NCBI GenBank assembly: GCA_949743265.1
Contig: CATJSX010000193.1
Location: 21,632 to 85,631 of the forward strand
Length of the DNA: 64,000 bases
Reading direction: 5' to 3'
DNA from: an uncultured Peptococcaceae bacterium
GTDB lineage: Bacteria > Bacillota > Peptococcia > Peptococcales > Peptococcaceae
Below the pieces are notes generated by a model. It was not told the origin of the DNA, made no database searches, and saw only the letters and a program-made list of their open reading frames with translations. The translations under genes and the position numbers were made by a program. Below are positions 54,026 to 62,631 of this stretch, piece after piece (positions within the stretch are counted from its first letter, which is position 1; each line of letters starts with the position of its first letter).

Positions 54026-54183
54026 AAGATGAGCATCTCAAGCTTCATAAAATATCTAAAAAGCAAAATTGCTTTGATGATCTTCGATAAACACGCAAAT
54101 TTGAAATATCAATATAACAATAGATATTTTCCGGATGGAAGGATTTTATGTAGGCGCAGTAGAGTTACATGAGCTCAATAATT
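54026..54183 (+). pseudogene. IS200/IS605-family TnpA (Y1 transposase) remnant
   Basis: The frame MSISSFIKYLKSKIALMIFD followed by KHANLKYQYNNRYF matches the C-terminal part of IS200-type TnpA (SSFMGYLKGKSxLMIFD, HANLKYKxGNRxFW). After NNRYF the match continues only in another frame (GFYVGAVELHEL for GYYVSTVGLNE), showing a frameshift. The N-terminal two thirds with the HUH and Tyr motifs are missing. It is a clear fossil of an insertion. Confidence 0.75.
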
Positions 54184-54211
54184 AAAAATACAGCTTTATA
54201 GAACTAGAGCA

Positions 54212-54237
54212 AACCACCCGTTTAACGGGTGGTTTTT
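54212..54237 (+). mobile_element. IS200/IS605 right-end hairpin
   Basis: AACCACCCG and CGGGTGGTT form a 9-bp stem with a 5-nt loop, followed by TTT. This is the characteristic terminal hairpin found after IS200/IS605-type transposase genes in Bacillota, and it lies right after the TnpA remnant. It can also act as a terminator. The rest of the gap 53928-54330 shows nothing else. Confidence 0.6.
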
Positions 54238-54330
54238 AGTCAATAAGAAAAAATTTAAATATTTTTTTTGTAATTGTCTTTTCTTTTTATATAGTTTATC
54301 AATCGCTCCATTCAAAAGATTGTCACTTTG

Positions 54331-55107
54331 TTAGGATTCCATCAATTCTCGTACTTTTTTCAATGCACTACGCTCTAGACGAGATACTTGCACTTGCGAA
54401 ATGCCTACCTCGCCGGCGACTTCCATTTGTGTTTTATCATTAAAAAATCGCATCAGCAAAATTTTTTTCTCCCTTTCCGGCAATTTATCCAATACTTCTT
54501 TTAATGCCAAATGCTCAAAAAAACGATTTTCCGCTTGTTTATCATCAACAAGCTGGTCAATTACATAAATAGGATCGCCATCGTCTTGATATAATGTTTC
54601 ATGAATGGATGTAGGCAGTTGATTGGCCTCCAGTGCTGCTACTACTTCGTCCACCTCCATGCCTAATTCAGCAGCAACTTCACTCAATTTCGGCTCTCGT
54701 TTTAGTTCTCGCTGCAAACGCTCCTGCGTCTGACGAATTTTGCCGCCTTGCTCTTTGAGCGAACGACTCACTTTGATAGGACTGTCATCACGCAAAAAAC
54801 GCCGAATCTCGCCAATAATCATCGGTACGGCATATGTTGAAAACTTTACGCCAAAAGAAAGGTCAAATTTATCAATGGCTTTAATTAACCCAATGGTCCC
54901 AATTTGAAATAAATCTTCCGTTTCATAGCCGCGATTATTAAAACGCTGTATTAGGTTAAACACCAGCCGCAAGTTGCAGTTGACAATTCGTTCTCTGGCG
55001 GCTGTATCCCCCGCTTGAGCGCGTTCTAAAAGGCTTTGCATCTCCTCATCTGTTAAAAGCGGAAACCGCGGCAAATTCATTTCACTCAATCTGCTCGCCA
55101 TTGTCAT
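54331..55107 (-). CDS. sigF: RNA polymerase sigma-F factor
   Basis: A 258-residue sigma-70-type factor: region 2 (FNLIQRFNNRGYETEDLFQI then GTIGLIKAIDKFDLS), region 3 and region 4 (EKKILLMRFFNDKTQMEVAG followed by EVGISQVQVSRLER). The order spoIIAA-spoIIAB-sigF identifies sigma-F, the first forespore-specific sigma. The start is ambiguous: GTG 55110, ATG 55107 or ATG 55101, all within a few codons of the spoIIAB stop; AGGTGATG overlaps them. I use 55107. It is the last gene of the operon. Confidence 0.96.
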   Translation of the reverse strand: MTMASRLSEMNLPRFPLLTDEEMQSLLERAQAGDTAARERIVNCNLRLVFNLIQRFNNRGYETEDLFQIGTIGLIKAIDKFDLSFGVKFSTYAVPMIIGEIRRFLRDDSPIKVSRSLKEQGGKIRQTQERLQRELKREPKLSEVAAELGMEVDEVVAALEANQLPTSIHETLYQDDGDPIYVIDQLVDDKQAENRFFEHLALKEVLDKLPEREKKILLMRFFNDKTQMEVAGEVGISQVQVSRLERSALKKVRELMES

Positions 55108-55110
55108 CAC

Positions 55111-55560
55111 CTACATTGCCTGCGGCTCTGATGCCTCTTGATTTAGCAACGCTTTCTGCATTGTTACGCGAGTTCCCACGCCTATCTCCGATTCTACCAT
55201 TAGCTTGTCCATAAACGTTTGCATAAAAACAAATCCTAAACCCATATGTTCCATTTTGGTAGAGAAAGCCGGCTCCATTGCTTGCTCAATATTACTGATG
55301 CCAACACCATCATCTTCTACGCAAATCGTCAATTCATCATTTTGAACAGCAAATATAATTCGTACCACGCCGTCCTCATGATTGCCATAGCCATGAATGA
55401 TACTGTTAGAAACAGCTTCTGATAAAGCAATCTTAATCTCGTCCAGTTCGCTTAAACTCACATCATACATCATTAAAAAACTACCCAATGTCATGCGAGC
55501 GATTGCTACATTCTCCCCAATACTTTTTAATTCCAGCTTAACTACATTATCCTTATACAT
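55111..55560 (-). CDS. spoIIAB: SpoIIAB anti-sigma-F factor/serine kinase
   Basis: A 149-residue GHKL-type kinase: N-box IALSEAVSNSIIHGYG, G1 box VEDDGVGI and MGLGFVFMQTFMD with the ATP lid. It binds sigma-F and phosphorylates SpoIIAA. Three ATG codons lie in a row; the third (55560) is eight bases from AGGAGGA and is taken. It follows spoIIAA by 13 nt and is contiguous with sigF. Confidence 0.96.
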   Translation of the reverse strand: MYKDNVVKLELKSIGENVAIARMTLGSFLMMYDVSLSELDEIKIALSEAVSNSIIHGYGNHEDGVVRIIFAVQNDELTICVEDDGVGISNIEQAMEPAFSTKMEHMGLGFVFMQTFMDKLMVESEIGVGTRVTMQKALLNQEASEPQAM

Positions 55561-55573
55561 CATCATCTTCCTC

Positions 55574-55903
55574 CTATTGCGCTTTTTCTTCTGCCGTTCT
55601 CAAAATTACCATCAGCTTTTTTACGCCAGATAATTCCAGCACCCGATACACGCCGTCATTGACGCCGCAAAGCGCCATCTGTCCACCACGATTTCTCATC
55701 AATTTATAACGCCCCAATATTACCCCCAAACCAGAACTATCCATAAAGTTAACACCGCTCAAATCTACCATCAAATGTTTAATCCACTGATGATTGAATA
55801 AATAACTATCCACCGTTTCCCGAAATTCTTTCGCCACCACCATATCCAAATCGCCTACAACGCTGACTACCAGCGTATCGTCATCTGTTCGAAGTTGCAG
55901 CAT
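55574..55903 (-). CDS. spoIIAA: SpoIIAA anti-anti-sigma-F factor
   Basis: A 109-residue STAS-domain protein with the phosphorylatable Ser in VDLSGVNFMDSSGLGVILGR (the MDSSG motif). When dephosphorylated by SpoIIE (27207-29510) it releases sigma-F from SpoIIAB. ATG 55903 with AAAGGGAG is chosen over the upstream in-frame ATG codons. It is first of the spoIIA operon; a hairpin at 56009-56039 isolates it from ansA. Confidence 0.96.
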   Translation of the reverse strand: MLQLRTDDDTLVVSVVGDLDMVVAKEFRETVDSYLFNHQWIKHLMVDLSGVNFMDSSGLGVILGRYKLMRNRGGQMALCGVNDGVYRVLELSGVKKLMVILRTAEEKAQ

Positions 55904-56002
55904 TAAATCACTCCCTTTTATTTCCAACTTAACCATAAATTTCATCGTTATTAGCGGTTTTCCTGCTACTTTTTACCGACAATAATAAACGCTAAAAAAC
56001 AT

Positions 56003-56039
56003 AAAAAAGCCGATACCGTCGATTGTTGACGGTATCGGC
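56003..56039 (-). terminator. Intrinsic terminator after ansA
   Basis: GCCGATACCGTC and GACGGTATCGGC form a perfect 12-bp stem with a 7-nt loop, followed by six T on the minus strand. Confidence 0.95.
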
Positions 56040-56074
56040 AAAAGTTTAGAGCCAATTAAATATAGCAACTTCTT

Positions 56075-57076
56075 TTACAAATATTTCAAATCAATCTCGT
56101 CGCAATAGCAACGGCTAAAAATATTTTTTACTTTTTTGACATCATGACTTTGTCCCAGCGCCCACATCAGCTTAGTTACGCAAGATTCCGTCGTCATATC
56201 GTAAGCCGGAATCACATTAGTCAGCGTCAGCAATTTTTGCCCGACTTCATAAACGCTAAAATCGCAATGTTCATATAAACATTGACTGCAAGCAACAACG
56301 ACGATCTGATTTTGTTCCAATAATTTTAACTTCTCTAAGAGATCGCGACGAATGTGATGTAGCCCACCAGCACCAAAAGCCTCAATCACAACGCCGCTAT
56401 ACTTCATATTAACAATATGGTCAAAGATTTCTGGTCGCGTTCCGGGAATCAATTTTAACAAAAAAATATTGGACTCTAAATTATCGTAAAGCATAGGTTC
56501 ACCGTTATTTTTAGACGGTTCACTATGCCAAAGAATTCCATCGCTGCGCACTTCGCCAACGTCAGGCATATTCACACTTTCAAAAGCGTCAAATCCCATC
56601 GTACGCACTTTGACCGCTCTTGTGGCACAAATAATTTTACGATTAAAAACAACATAAACGCCAGCGCGACCACTATCTGCTGCTGCAAACGCACAGTACA
56701 AATTCACTCTGGCGTCGGTCAAATGAGAATCTATAGGGATCTGCGAACCCGTCAAAATCACTGGTTTATCAATATTCTGCAACATATAAGCCAACATTGA
56801 TGCTGTATAAGCCATCGTATCTGTACCATGTGTAATAATAAAGCCGTCATAATATGCCAAATCAACAAAAATACGTCTGGCTATCATCTGCCACTCCTCC
56901 GGCTGAATATTGGAGCTGTCCAAATTCAGCAAGGCTTCTGTCTCAATTTGATAAAGATCTTTTAATTGCTGAACATAATGCAGAAGTCCTGCAGCGTCCA
57001 TTTGAGGAGTTAAACCATTTTCGCCAGCTTGAGAAGCAATAGTACCGCCAGTAGTCAGCAACAAAAATTTTTTCAT
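56075..57076 (-). CDS. ansA: Type I L-asparaginase
   Basis: A 333-residue asparaginase converting asparagine to aspartate and ammonia. The two Thr active-site motifs are LLTTGGTIAS near the start and IITHGTDTMAYTASML (residues about 85-100). No signal peptide, so the cytoplasmic type I form. It starts 60 nt after the stop of the AI-2E permease gene and may share its transcript. Confidence 0.92.
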   Translation of the reverse strand: MKKFLLLTTGGTIASQAGENGLTPQMDAAGLLHYVQQLKDLYQIETEALLNLDSSNIQPEEWQMIARRIFVDLAYYDGFIITHGTDTMAYTASMLAYMLQNIDKPVILTGSQIPIDSHLTDARVNLYCAFAAADSGRAGVYVVFNRKIICATRAVKVRTMGFDAFESVNMPDVGEVRSDGILWHSEPSKNNGEPMLYDNLESNIFLLKLIPGTRPEIFDHIVNMKYSGVVIEAFGAGGLHHIRRDLLEKLKLLEQNQIVVVACSQCLYEHCDFSVYEVGQKLLTLTNVIPAYDMTTESCVTKLMWALGQSHDVKKVKNIFSRCYCDEIDLKYL

Positions 57077-57135
57077 CGCATCGAACGCCTTCTTTCGTCA
57101 AATAAAGATATTGTAACGTAAAAGACAGTTTTTGA

Positions 57136-58173
57136 CTATATTTTTTCTGTTGATAAAGCAATAATTTTTTCATATAAGAATTCCAAAGCGATCTTTAAAA
57201 GTCCTGCTGTTGGTACCGCAAATAACATACCCATAATTCCCCACAATTTCCCACCAATTAACAATGCAATCATTACGCCAATAGGATGAACACCGATTTT
57301 TTCGCCGATAATTTTAGGCGTAATCAAGTTACTTTCAATTTGTTGCGCCAAAATCATCACCGTTGCCGCTGATACAGCCATTTTCAGCGAAGTAAACGAA
57401 GCGAAAATAACGGCTGGTGCCATACCGATAATAGCACCAAAATAAGGAATGACGTTAAACACGCCAGCTATCATGCCAAAAAGCAACGGCAAATCCATGC
57501 CGATAATCAATAAACCAGCGGAAACCATTAAAGCGACACAAAATCCCACAGTTAAACTTCCAGAGAGAAATCCCCGCAGAATATAATCCATCTGCCGCAG
57601 CATAACCGTCACTTCTTGCCGATTTTTAACCGGTATCAGCTGCCAAAGTTGTCTTTGTAAAAAATCCTTATCCTTTAAAAAATAGAATCCTAAAACAGGA
57701 ATCAAAACAATATCCAAACTATGGCTAAGCAATGAAAGCAAGTTTTCCATCAAACGAGCGGTCAGTGCTAAAATTTTAATTTCCAATTGATCCAAACTTC
57801 CTAAAATCATCTCGCTAAAGACACTAGGCAAAGCGAACTGTTGACAAAAAGCTGCCGCTTGATTCAAGACGTTTTGAAGCTGTTCATTATAAAGCGGAAT
57901 AAGCTCTGCCGCTCTCAAAATCTGCTGCCATAATCGTGGCAATCCTAAAAGCCCAAAAGCCGCGATTATACAAAACAGTAATAAATAAATGGCCAATGTA
58001 GCGCCAACTCTTGTAAAACGGTGTGCTTCCAAATAAACGACTATAGGCTCCAAAATATACGCTAAAATCAACGCCCCCATAATTGGCACTAAAATACTTC
58101 GCATTTGATAGCCAAATAATGCTGCCGCTACGAATAACATAGCTACTAATCCATAACGCCAAATCTTATTCAT
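57136..58173 (-). CDS. AI-2E-family (PerM-type) membrane transporter
   Basis: A 345-residue protein with about seven or eight helices. The early IMGALILAYILEPIVVYLEA stretch, the long amphipathic middle and the C-terminal GVFNVIPYFGAIIGMAPAVI motif mark the AI-2E/PerM family. Members have been reported as autoinducer exporters or Na+/H+ antiporters; neither can be chosen here. It is followed by ansA. Confidence 0.9.
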   Translation of the reverse strand: MNKIWRYGLVAMLFVAAALFGYQMRSILVPIMGALILAYILEPIVVYLEAHRFTRVGATLAIYLLLFCIIAAFGLLGLPRLWQQILRAAELIPLYNEQLQNVLNQAAAFCQQFALPSVFSEMILGSLDQLEIKILALTARLMENLLSLLSHSLDIVLIPVLGFYFLKDKDFLQRQLWQLIPVKNRQEVTVMLRQMDYILRGFLSGSLTVGFCVALMVSAGLLIIGMDLPLLFGMIAGVFNVIPYFGAIIGMAPAVIFASFTSLKMAVSAATVMILAQQIESNLITPKIIGEKIGVHPIGVMIALLIGGKLWGIMGMLFAVPTAGLLKIALEFLYEKIIALSTEKI

Positions 58174-58191
58174 CTCTTACCACCTTTCTAT

Positions 58192-58226
58192 AAAAAAACC
58201 GCCTTACAAAAACATTTGTAAGGCGG
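58192..58226 (-). terminator. Terminator after the small Lys-rich gene
   Basis: CCGCCTTACAAA and TTTGTAAGGCGG form a perfect 12-bp stem with a 4-nt loop, followed by seven T on the minus strand. Confidence 0.95.
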
Positions 58227-58233
58227 CTAAATA

Positions 58234-58320
58234 CTATTTACGAATATCATCAATCACTTTGTTGACCTTGCGACTAACTTTTTTAACGGCTTTTTTAATT
58301 TTTTTTTCATCAATTTCCAT
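58234..58320 (-). CDS. 28-residue Lys-rich peptide
   Basis: ATG 58320 is preceded by AAGGAGGAA, an excellent ribosome site. The peptide MEIDEKKIKKAVKKVSRKVN ends VIDDIRK with a TAG, and it is directly followed by a terminator. It forms one amphipathic helix rich in Lys. It lies 14 nt after the zinc-ribbon gene, so it is co-transcribed. No homologue is known to me. Confidence 0.55.
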   Translation of the reverse strand: MEIDEKKIKKAVKKVSRKVNKVIDDIRK

Positions 58321-58334
58321 TGGTTGCTTCCTCC

Positions 58335-58517
58335 TTAACCATTAACACCAGTCATAACCTTTTGCGTCACATCGGTAAGCGAGCCGTCTTCTGAAACATT
58401 ATAGACCGCTACTTTTTGCTGTTTATAGCTGAATTCATAATAACAATTCCAGCAATAAAACTGTGATGAACCGATTTTTCCTACAGTTGTACTATTGCAA
58501 AGGGGACAAAATGCCAT
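58335..58517 (-). CDS. 60-residue zinc-ribbon protein
   Basis: A short protein with CPLC and CWNC pairs 15 residues apart (MAFCPLCNSTTVGKIGSSQF, YCWNCYYEF), then a basic/hydrophobic tail. The ATG is 14 nt after the PRC-barrel gene's stop, with a GGAG site. Probably a small zinc-binding protein of a sort found across Negativicutes; function unknown. Confidence 0.7.
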   Translation of the reverse strand: MAFCPLCNSTTVGKIGSSQFYCWNCYYEFSYKQQKVAVYNVSEDGSLTDVTQKVMTGVNG

Positions 58518-58531
58518 TGTTTCAACACTCC

Positions 58532-58984
58532 TTAATCATACGTCACGCCGCAAGCCTTTTGATAAAGATGCGCCACTGGCAAAATTTGGCGTCCATTGAG
58601 CAAATCAACGAAAAAACCTTGCGACACTTCCAAAGCCGTCAAGCGTTTATCTTCATCATCAAAAATAAAGTCGCTGATCACACCCAATAAACAACCATCG
58701 TCATCATAAACATTGCGTTTCAACAAATTTTTGATCGAAAAATACTGAGCGCTAGGGAAATAAGCTGTAGAGCAAAGAAGTTTTTCTTTTGCCTCTGCCG
58801 TCAAAATTCCGTCTTTGGTAATCATCAAACGCTCATCAACGCTGAATACGCCGTCATCACTGAGCAAACCGGATAAATAACCGCCGCCTTTACCTATTAG
58901 TACGTCACTAACAGGCAATAACTCTCTTTTATTACCAATAGTTCTCACGAAACTTTTCAGCAAAAATGAAGAACGAAGCGCCAT
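58532..58984 (-). CDS. PRC-barrel domain protein
   Basis: A 150-residue protein with two PRC-barrel-like halves: ELLPVSDVLIGKGGGYLSGL and RNVYDDDGCLLGVISDFIFD (residues about 20-40 and 90-110). PRC barrels occur in ribosome-maturation and photosynthesis/sporulation proteins and bind partner proteins. ATG 58984 is six bases from AGGTGA and preferred over 58987. It heads the three-gene run PRC barrel, zinc ribbon, Lys-rich peptide. Confidence 0.75.
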   Translation of the reverse strand: MALRSSFLLKSFVRTIGNKRELLPVSDVLIGKGGGYLSGLLSDDGVFSVDERLMITKDGILTAEAKEKLLCSTAYFPSAQYFSIKNLLKRNVYDDDGCLLGVISDFIFDDEDKRLTALEVSQGFFVDLLNGRQILPVAHLYQKACGVTYD

Positions 58985-59136
58985 CATTTATCACCTTTTC
59001 CTATCTCGCTACGCTATCCTTATTATACCCCAGTAATTGTCAGTTTATACACCTTGTCTTCCCTTTGCAATAATACTATCTTGCCCATTTTATCTCCTGC
59101 TACGCTGCAATAATTTTGGTTGTAATAACAAATTTT

Positions 59137-60600
59137 TTAAATCGATTGTTTAACGTTTGTTGCTAATCTGGCTAATACTTCTGTTAATACACGATAATTC
59201 AACGCACAAGAGGACAAATCAAGTCTTTCCTGCGGTGTATGACAAGAATCAATTTGCGGACCTACTGCAATAGCGTCTAAATAAGGCATTTTCCCCAAAA
59301 ACAAACCACATTCCAGACCAGCATGAATGGCTTCACAAATTAAAGGACGACCAGCAATTTCTTCATATGCTTGACAATACAAGTCGCGAATTGGCGACTG
59401 TTCACGATAAGCCCACCCTTGATATTGGCTGTGTAAATGATAATTAAAATGAAGAAGCGCTGCTAAATCCTTCAATTTGTGCATTGTCTGCTGCTGCAAA
59501 GAATCTACGGAGCTGCGTAGAGAAAAAACCAGCCGCAATGTTTCATCTTCAAGATCAATAATACCTAAATTGGCAGAACAAACCACAAAACCGCCATTAG
59601 TGGTATTGCGATTAAAAACGCCGTTCGGCGCCAACGTCAATAACGTGATCAAATCTGCCGTTGCTTCTTTTGTAGCTATTTTATTCGATGAAACTTCCGT
59701 TATTTTTACCCAAAAATCTGGCTCCGTTTCGCTCAATTCTTGCTTAATTATAACTACTTCTTTTTTAACAGCCGCTATTACTTCCGACAATCTATCTTCA
59801 ACTGCAACTATCGCTTCACATTCCCTAGGAATAGCGTTATCCTTGTTGCCGCCGCTAAAAGCTGCTAAATAAAGATCGCTAACAGCCTGAGCGGTACGAA
59901 GCAAACGTCCCATCAACAAATTGCTGTTACCCCGCTCCAAACCAATATCACAACCTGAATGTCCGCCTAAAAGACCACCCAAATTGATTTTAAGCGCTTT
60001 TTTATCAGCAGTTGAAAAAGCTAATACACGTGTTAAATGCACTCTTGCTCCACCAGCACAGCTAACTGTTGCAATGCCCTCTGTTTCCGAATCCAGATTG
60101 ATCATCGTTTTCGCTTTTAACACACTGACATCAAGATTTTCCGCACCAGTCAAGCCAGTTTCTTCCTGAACGGTGAAAACACATTCCAACGGTGGGTGTA
60201 TCAATGACGAATCGTCAAGCAACGTCATCATTATAGCTATCGCTACACCATTATCAGCACCTAAAGTCGTTCCCTTGGCTTTTAAATACTGACCGTCAAA
60301 AATTAGTTTGATTCCTTCGTGGTCAAAATCATGAATCGTTTCATTATTTTTCTCACAAACCATATCTAAATGCCCTTGCAGCATAACTGTTGACTGCTGT
60401 TCAGCGCCGAGAGAAGCAGGCTTTTTGATGATTACATTCCATAAATCGTCTTGAATGACTTCGAGATTTCTTCTTTTAGCAAAATCTACTAGATAATCGC
60501 TAATTTGTTTTTCTTTGCCTGATGATCTTGGAATCGCGCTGATGACCTCAAAAAATTCAAAAAAACGTTTTGGCTCAAAACCGTTGATGACATAGTCCAT
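59137..60600 (-). CDS. pepD: Aminoacyl-histidine dipeptidase (M20 family)
   Basis: A 487-residue metallopeptidase. Zinc-site motifs: GHLDMVCEKN, GADNGVAIAIM, QEETGLTGA and HAGLECGLFLGK near the C-terminus; GGLLGGHSGCDIGLERGN belongs to the dimerisation lid. It cleaves Xaa-His and other dipeptides in the cytoplasm. ATG 60600 is chosen (AGAGGGG upstream) over GNAT-overlapping starts up to 60639. It sits 13 nt after the acetyltransferase gene and is likely co-transcribed with it. Confidence 0.93.
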   Translation of the reverse strand: MDYVINGFEPKRFFEFFEVISAIPRSSGKEKQISDYLVDFAKRRNLEVIQDDLWNVIIKKPASLGAEQQSTVMLQGHLDMVCEKNNETIHDFDHEGIKLIFDGQYLKAKGTTLGADNGVAIAIMMTLLDDSSLIHPPLECVFTVQEETGLTGAENLDVSVLKAKTMINLDSETEGIATVSCAGGARVHLTRVLAFSTADKKALKINLGGLLGGHSGCDIGLERGNSNLLMGRLLRTAQAVSDLYLAAFSGGNKDNAIPRECEAIVAVEDRLSEVIAAVKKEVVIIKQELSETEPDFWVKITEVSSNKIATKEATADLITLLTLAPNGVFNRNTTNGGFVVCSANLGIIDLEDETLRLVFSLRSSVDSLQQQTMHKLKDLAALLHFNYHLHSQYQGWAYREQSPIRDLYCQAYEEIAGRPLICEAIHAGLECGLFLGKMPYLDAIAVGPQIDSCHTPQERLDLSSCALNYRVLTEVLARLATNVKQSI

Positions 60601-60613
60601 TCTAAAAACCCCT

Positions 60614-61183
60614 CTACGCAAAAAGTTTAACCTGTTCATTAAAAAATTTTTCTGGCAACATCAACCGATAAACGTTGCCTAACTGTATCTTTGCCTCTTC
60701 TGGCGTCAACGTTGTTCCTGCAAGAGGCAAGTATAAAATGTCAAAGCCTACACCAAACAAAATGCAGTAAACATCTGCCGCTTGCCAGCCATTACGATAA
60801 TAAAAATCCCGTCGACGGTGGCGTATATTTTCCTCTTCTTCCGTTTTGGCATCTTTTAAGCTTTCAATTTCCGCAAAAATTCCCAATGTATTTTTTAGTT
60901 TTTGTGCCAATGACTGCAGAAATTGACTACCTAAACCTTTGCTGCGTTTATCAATACAAACGGCATAATAATCAAGCAGCTGCCAGCCAGAAGAGTCGCC
61001 AATAAAATAAGCATACGCTAGTAATTCATCGCCGTCAAAATAACCATAACAATGATAGACTCCTTTTTCTTGCAACTGCATAATGGCGTCAAACGGTTTT
61101 AATTCCGCCTTGGGAAAATCATTGACCATATATCGTTGATAAATTTCCCTCATCATAACTTGATCAAGCGTTCTGATTTCCAT
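60614..61183 (-). CDS. GNAT-family N-acetyltransferase
   Basis: A 189-residue acetyl-CoA-dependent transferase: the acetyl-CoA loop is seen in VCIDKRSKGLGSQFLQSLAQ (the Q/R-x-x-G-x-G/A pattern as RSKGLG). The C-terminal part (RRDFYYRNGWQAADVYCILF) continues the fold. ATG 61183 has a GGAGACG site. Acceptor unknown. It precedes pepD on the same strand. Confidence 0.85.
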   Translation of the reverse strand: MEIRTLDQVMMREIYQRYMVNDFPKAELKPFDAIMQLQEKGVYHCYGYFDGDELLAYAYFIGDSSGWQLLDYYAVCIDKRSKGLGSQFLQSLAQKLKNTLGIFAEIESLKDAKTEEEENIRHRRRDFYYRNGWQAADVYCILFGVGFDILYLPLAGTTLTPEEAKIQLGNVYRLMLPEKFFNEQVKLFA

Positions 61184-61617
61184 TCTTTTAACGTCTCCAT
61201 TCTTCAAAAAAATACGCTCATGTCAAAAAATATTATAGCACGACCGAAAATAAAAGAAAAGATAAGACGTCATGCTTACAGTAAACGCGAAAAAAATAAA
61301 AAAGATTGGCAAACGAAAAAAGGTATTTTGTTACCTATTCTTTGATTTTTAGAATTTCGTAGATGCACAAGCATTGGTAAAAATATTATAAACCATAAAA
61401 AAAAAAAATAATAGTATATACCATTGAAAAACTACCAAATTTATGATACTCTAAATATGTTTCTACATTTAGATAAAATGTTCTGTTGTTAAAAAATTTT
61501 TACTGTGCTTGACAATAGCTTAGTCAAAAATCATATGACTATTTTTCAGTAATCGTTTCCTAATTTAGACGGTAAAATTTTGTCAAACATAGTAAAGCTG
61601 TCAACAACGCGAAAAAT
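61184..61617. other. Intergenic region between GNAT and response-regulator genes
   Basis: Very AT-rich. A 41-codon frame at 61220-61345 (MSKNIIARPKIKEKIRRHAY) lacks a ribosome site and is probably not a gene. TTGACA at 61508-61513 could be the -35 of the response-regulator promoter, with CATATG 17 bp later as a weak -10. Confidence 0.3.
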
Positions 61618-61647
61618 ATATTGCATAGTCGTCAGCTTATGCAATAT
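61618..61647 (+). promoter_or_regulatory. Perfect hairpin in the leader of the diguanylate cyclase gene
   Basis: ATATTGCATA and TATGCAATAT form a perfect 10-bp inverted repeat with a 10-nt loop, ending 5 nt before AAGGAGTG. It may affect translation initiation or be an operator. Confidence 0.5.
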
Positions 61648-61665
61648 AAAATAAGGAGTGGAGAT

Positions 61666-62583
61666 ATGGAAAAAATATTGATCGTTGACGATAGCCCTGT
61701 ACAAGCAGATCAATTAAAAATGATTTTAGATGATAATTATAAAATTACCATTGCACAAACAGCAGAAGATGGTCTTCGCTGCGCCAGTTGCGGAGACTAT
61801 TCGTTGATTTTATTGGACGTCATTATGCCAGGCATAGATGGATTTATGTTGTTAAAAAAATTGCAAGAGGAAATCATTACCCATAATATTCCGGTAATTT
61901 TGATCACCAGTCTTTCCGATATAGAAAATGAAGAACGGGGATTGATACTGGGTGCGGTTGATTATATTACTAAACCCTTCCATCCGTCTATTGTAAGAGC
62001 AAGGGTCAATACCCATATTAAATTATATCAATACCGCAAGCAAGTTGAACACCAGTCTATGACCGATCAGCTAACGGGCATTGCTAATAGACGACAACAT
62101 GATTATTACAGTACGATCAAATGGCAAGAAGCTGTTCGGCTGCAAGTCCCTTTTTCTATCTGTATGTTTGATATTGATCATTTCAAAGCATATAATGATA
62201 CTTTTGGTCACCCTGCTGGAGACAAAGTTATCATTGATGTAGCGCATATTATTTCTTCGCATTTGCAGCGTAGTACAGATTTTATAGCTCGTTATGGTGG
62301 AGAAGAATTTGTCGCGTTTCTTTTAGGCGATGATGCGACCAAATCATTTACATATTTAAAAAAAATTCGTCAAGCCGTAGAAGATCGCCACATTCCGCAT
62401 GATCCTTCTACTACGGAATGGGTTACTATTAGTATCGGTGGCGTTACAGTAATTCCTCAAAGGGAAATTTCTTATGATGCTTACTTAAAAATTGCTGATA
62501 CGATGTTGTATGACGCTAAAAGATTCGGACGCAATAGAGTAGTATGGGCCAATGAAAAAATGAAACAATGGCGTGAAAAATAA
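61666..62583 (+). CDS. Response regulator with diguanylate cyclase output (REC-GGDEF)
   Basis: A 305-residue two-domain protein. REC receiver (residues 1-125): acidic pair in ILIVDDSPVQA, phospho-acceptor Asp in LILLDVIMPGIDGF and Lys in YITKPFHP. GGDEF (residues about 145-300): active-site RYGGEEFVAF, metal Asp in CMFDIDHFKAYND, and an inhibitory I-site RSTD five residues before GGEEF. It makes c-di-GMP with product inhibition, controlled by phosphorylation. ATG 61666 has an AAGGAGTG site. No histidine kinase lies in the window. The next gene encodes a c-di-GMP receptor. Confidence 0.95.
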   Translation: MEKILIVDDSPVQADQLKMILDDNYKITIAQTAEDGLRCASCGDYSLILLDVIMPGIDGFMLLKKLQEEIITHNIPVILITSLSDIENEERGLILGAVDYITKPFHPSIVRARVNTHIKLYQYRKQVEHQSMTDQLTGIANRRQHDYYSTIKWQEAVRLQVPFSICMFDIDHFKAYNDTFGHPAGDKVIIDVAHIISSHLQRSTDFIARYGGEEFVAFLLGDDATKSFTYLKKIRQAVEDRHIPHDPSTTEWVTISIGGVTVIPQREISYDAYLKIADTMLYDAKRFGRNRVVWANEKMKQWREK

Positions 62584-62631
62584 TGTTTTTTTACTATGAA
62601 CACCAAAAATAAAAACAAGAGGAGGTAACGT

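Noticed and set aside
61220..61345. 41-codon basic ORF MSKNIIARPK...
   Set aside because: No ribosome binding site, AT-rich low-complexity composition and no promoter; probably chance.
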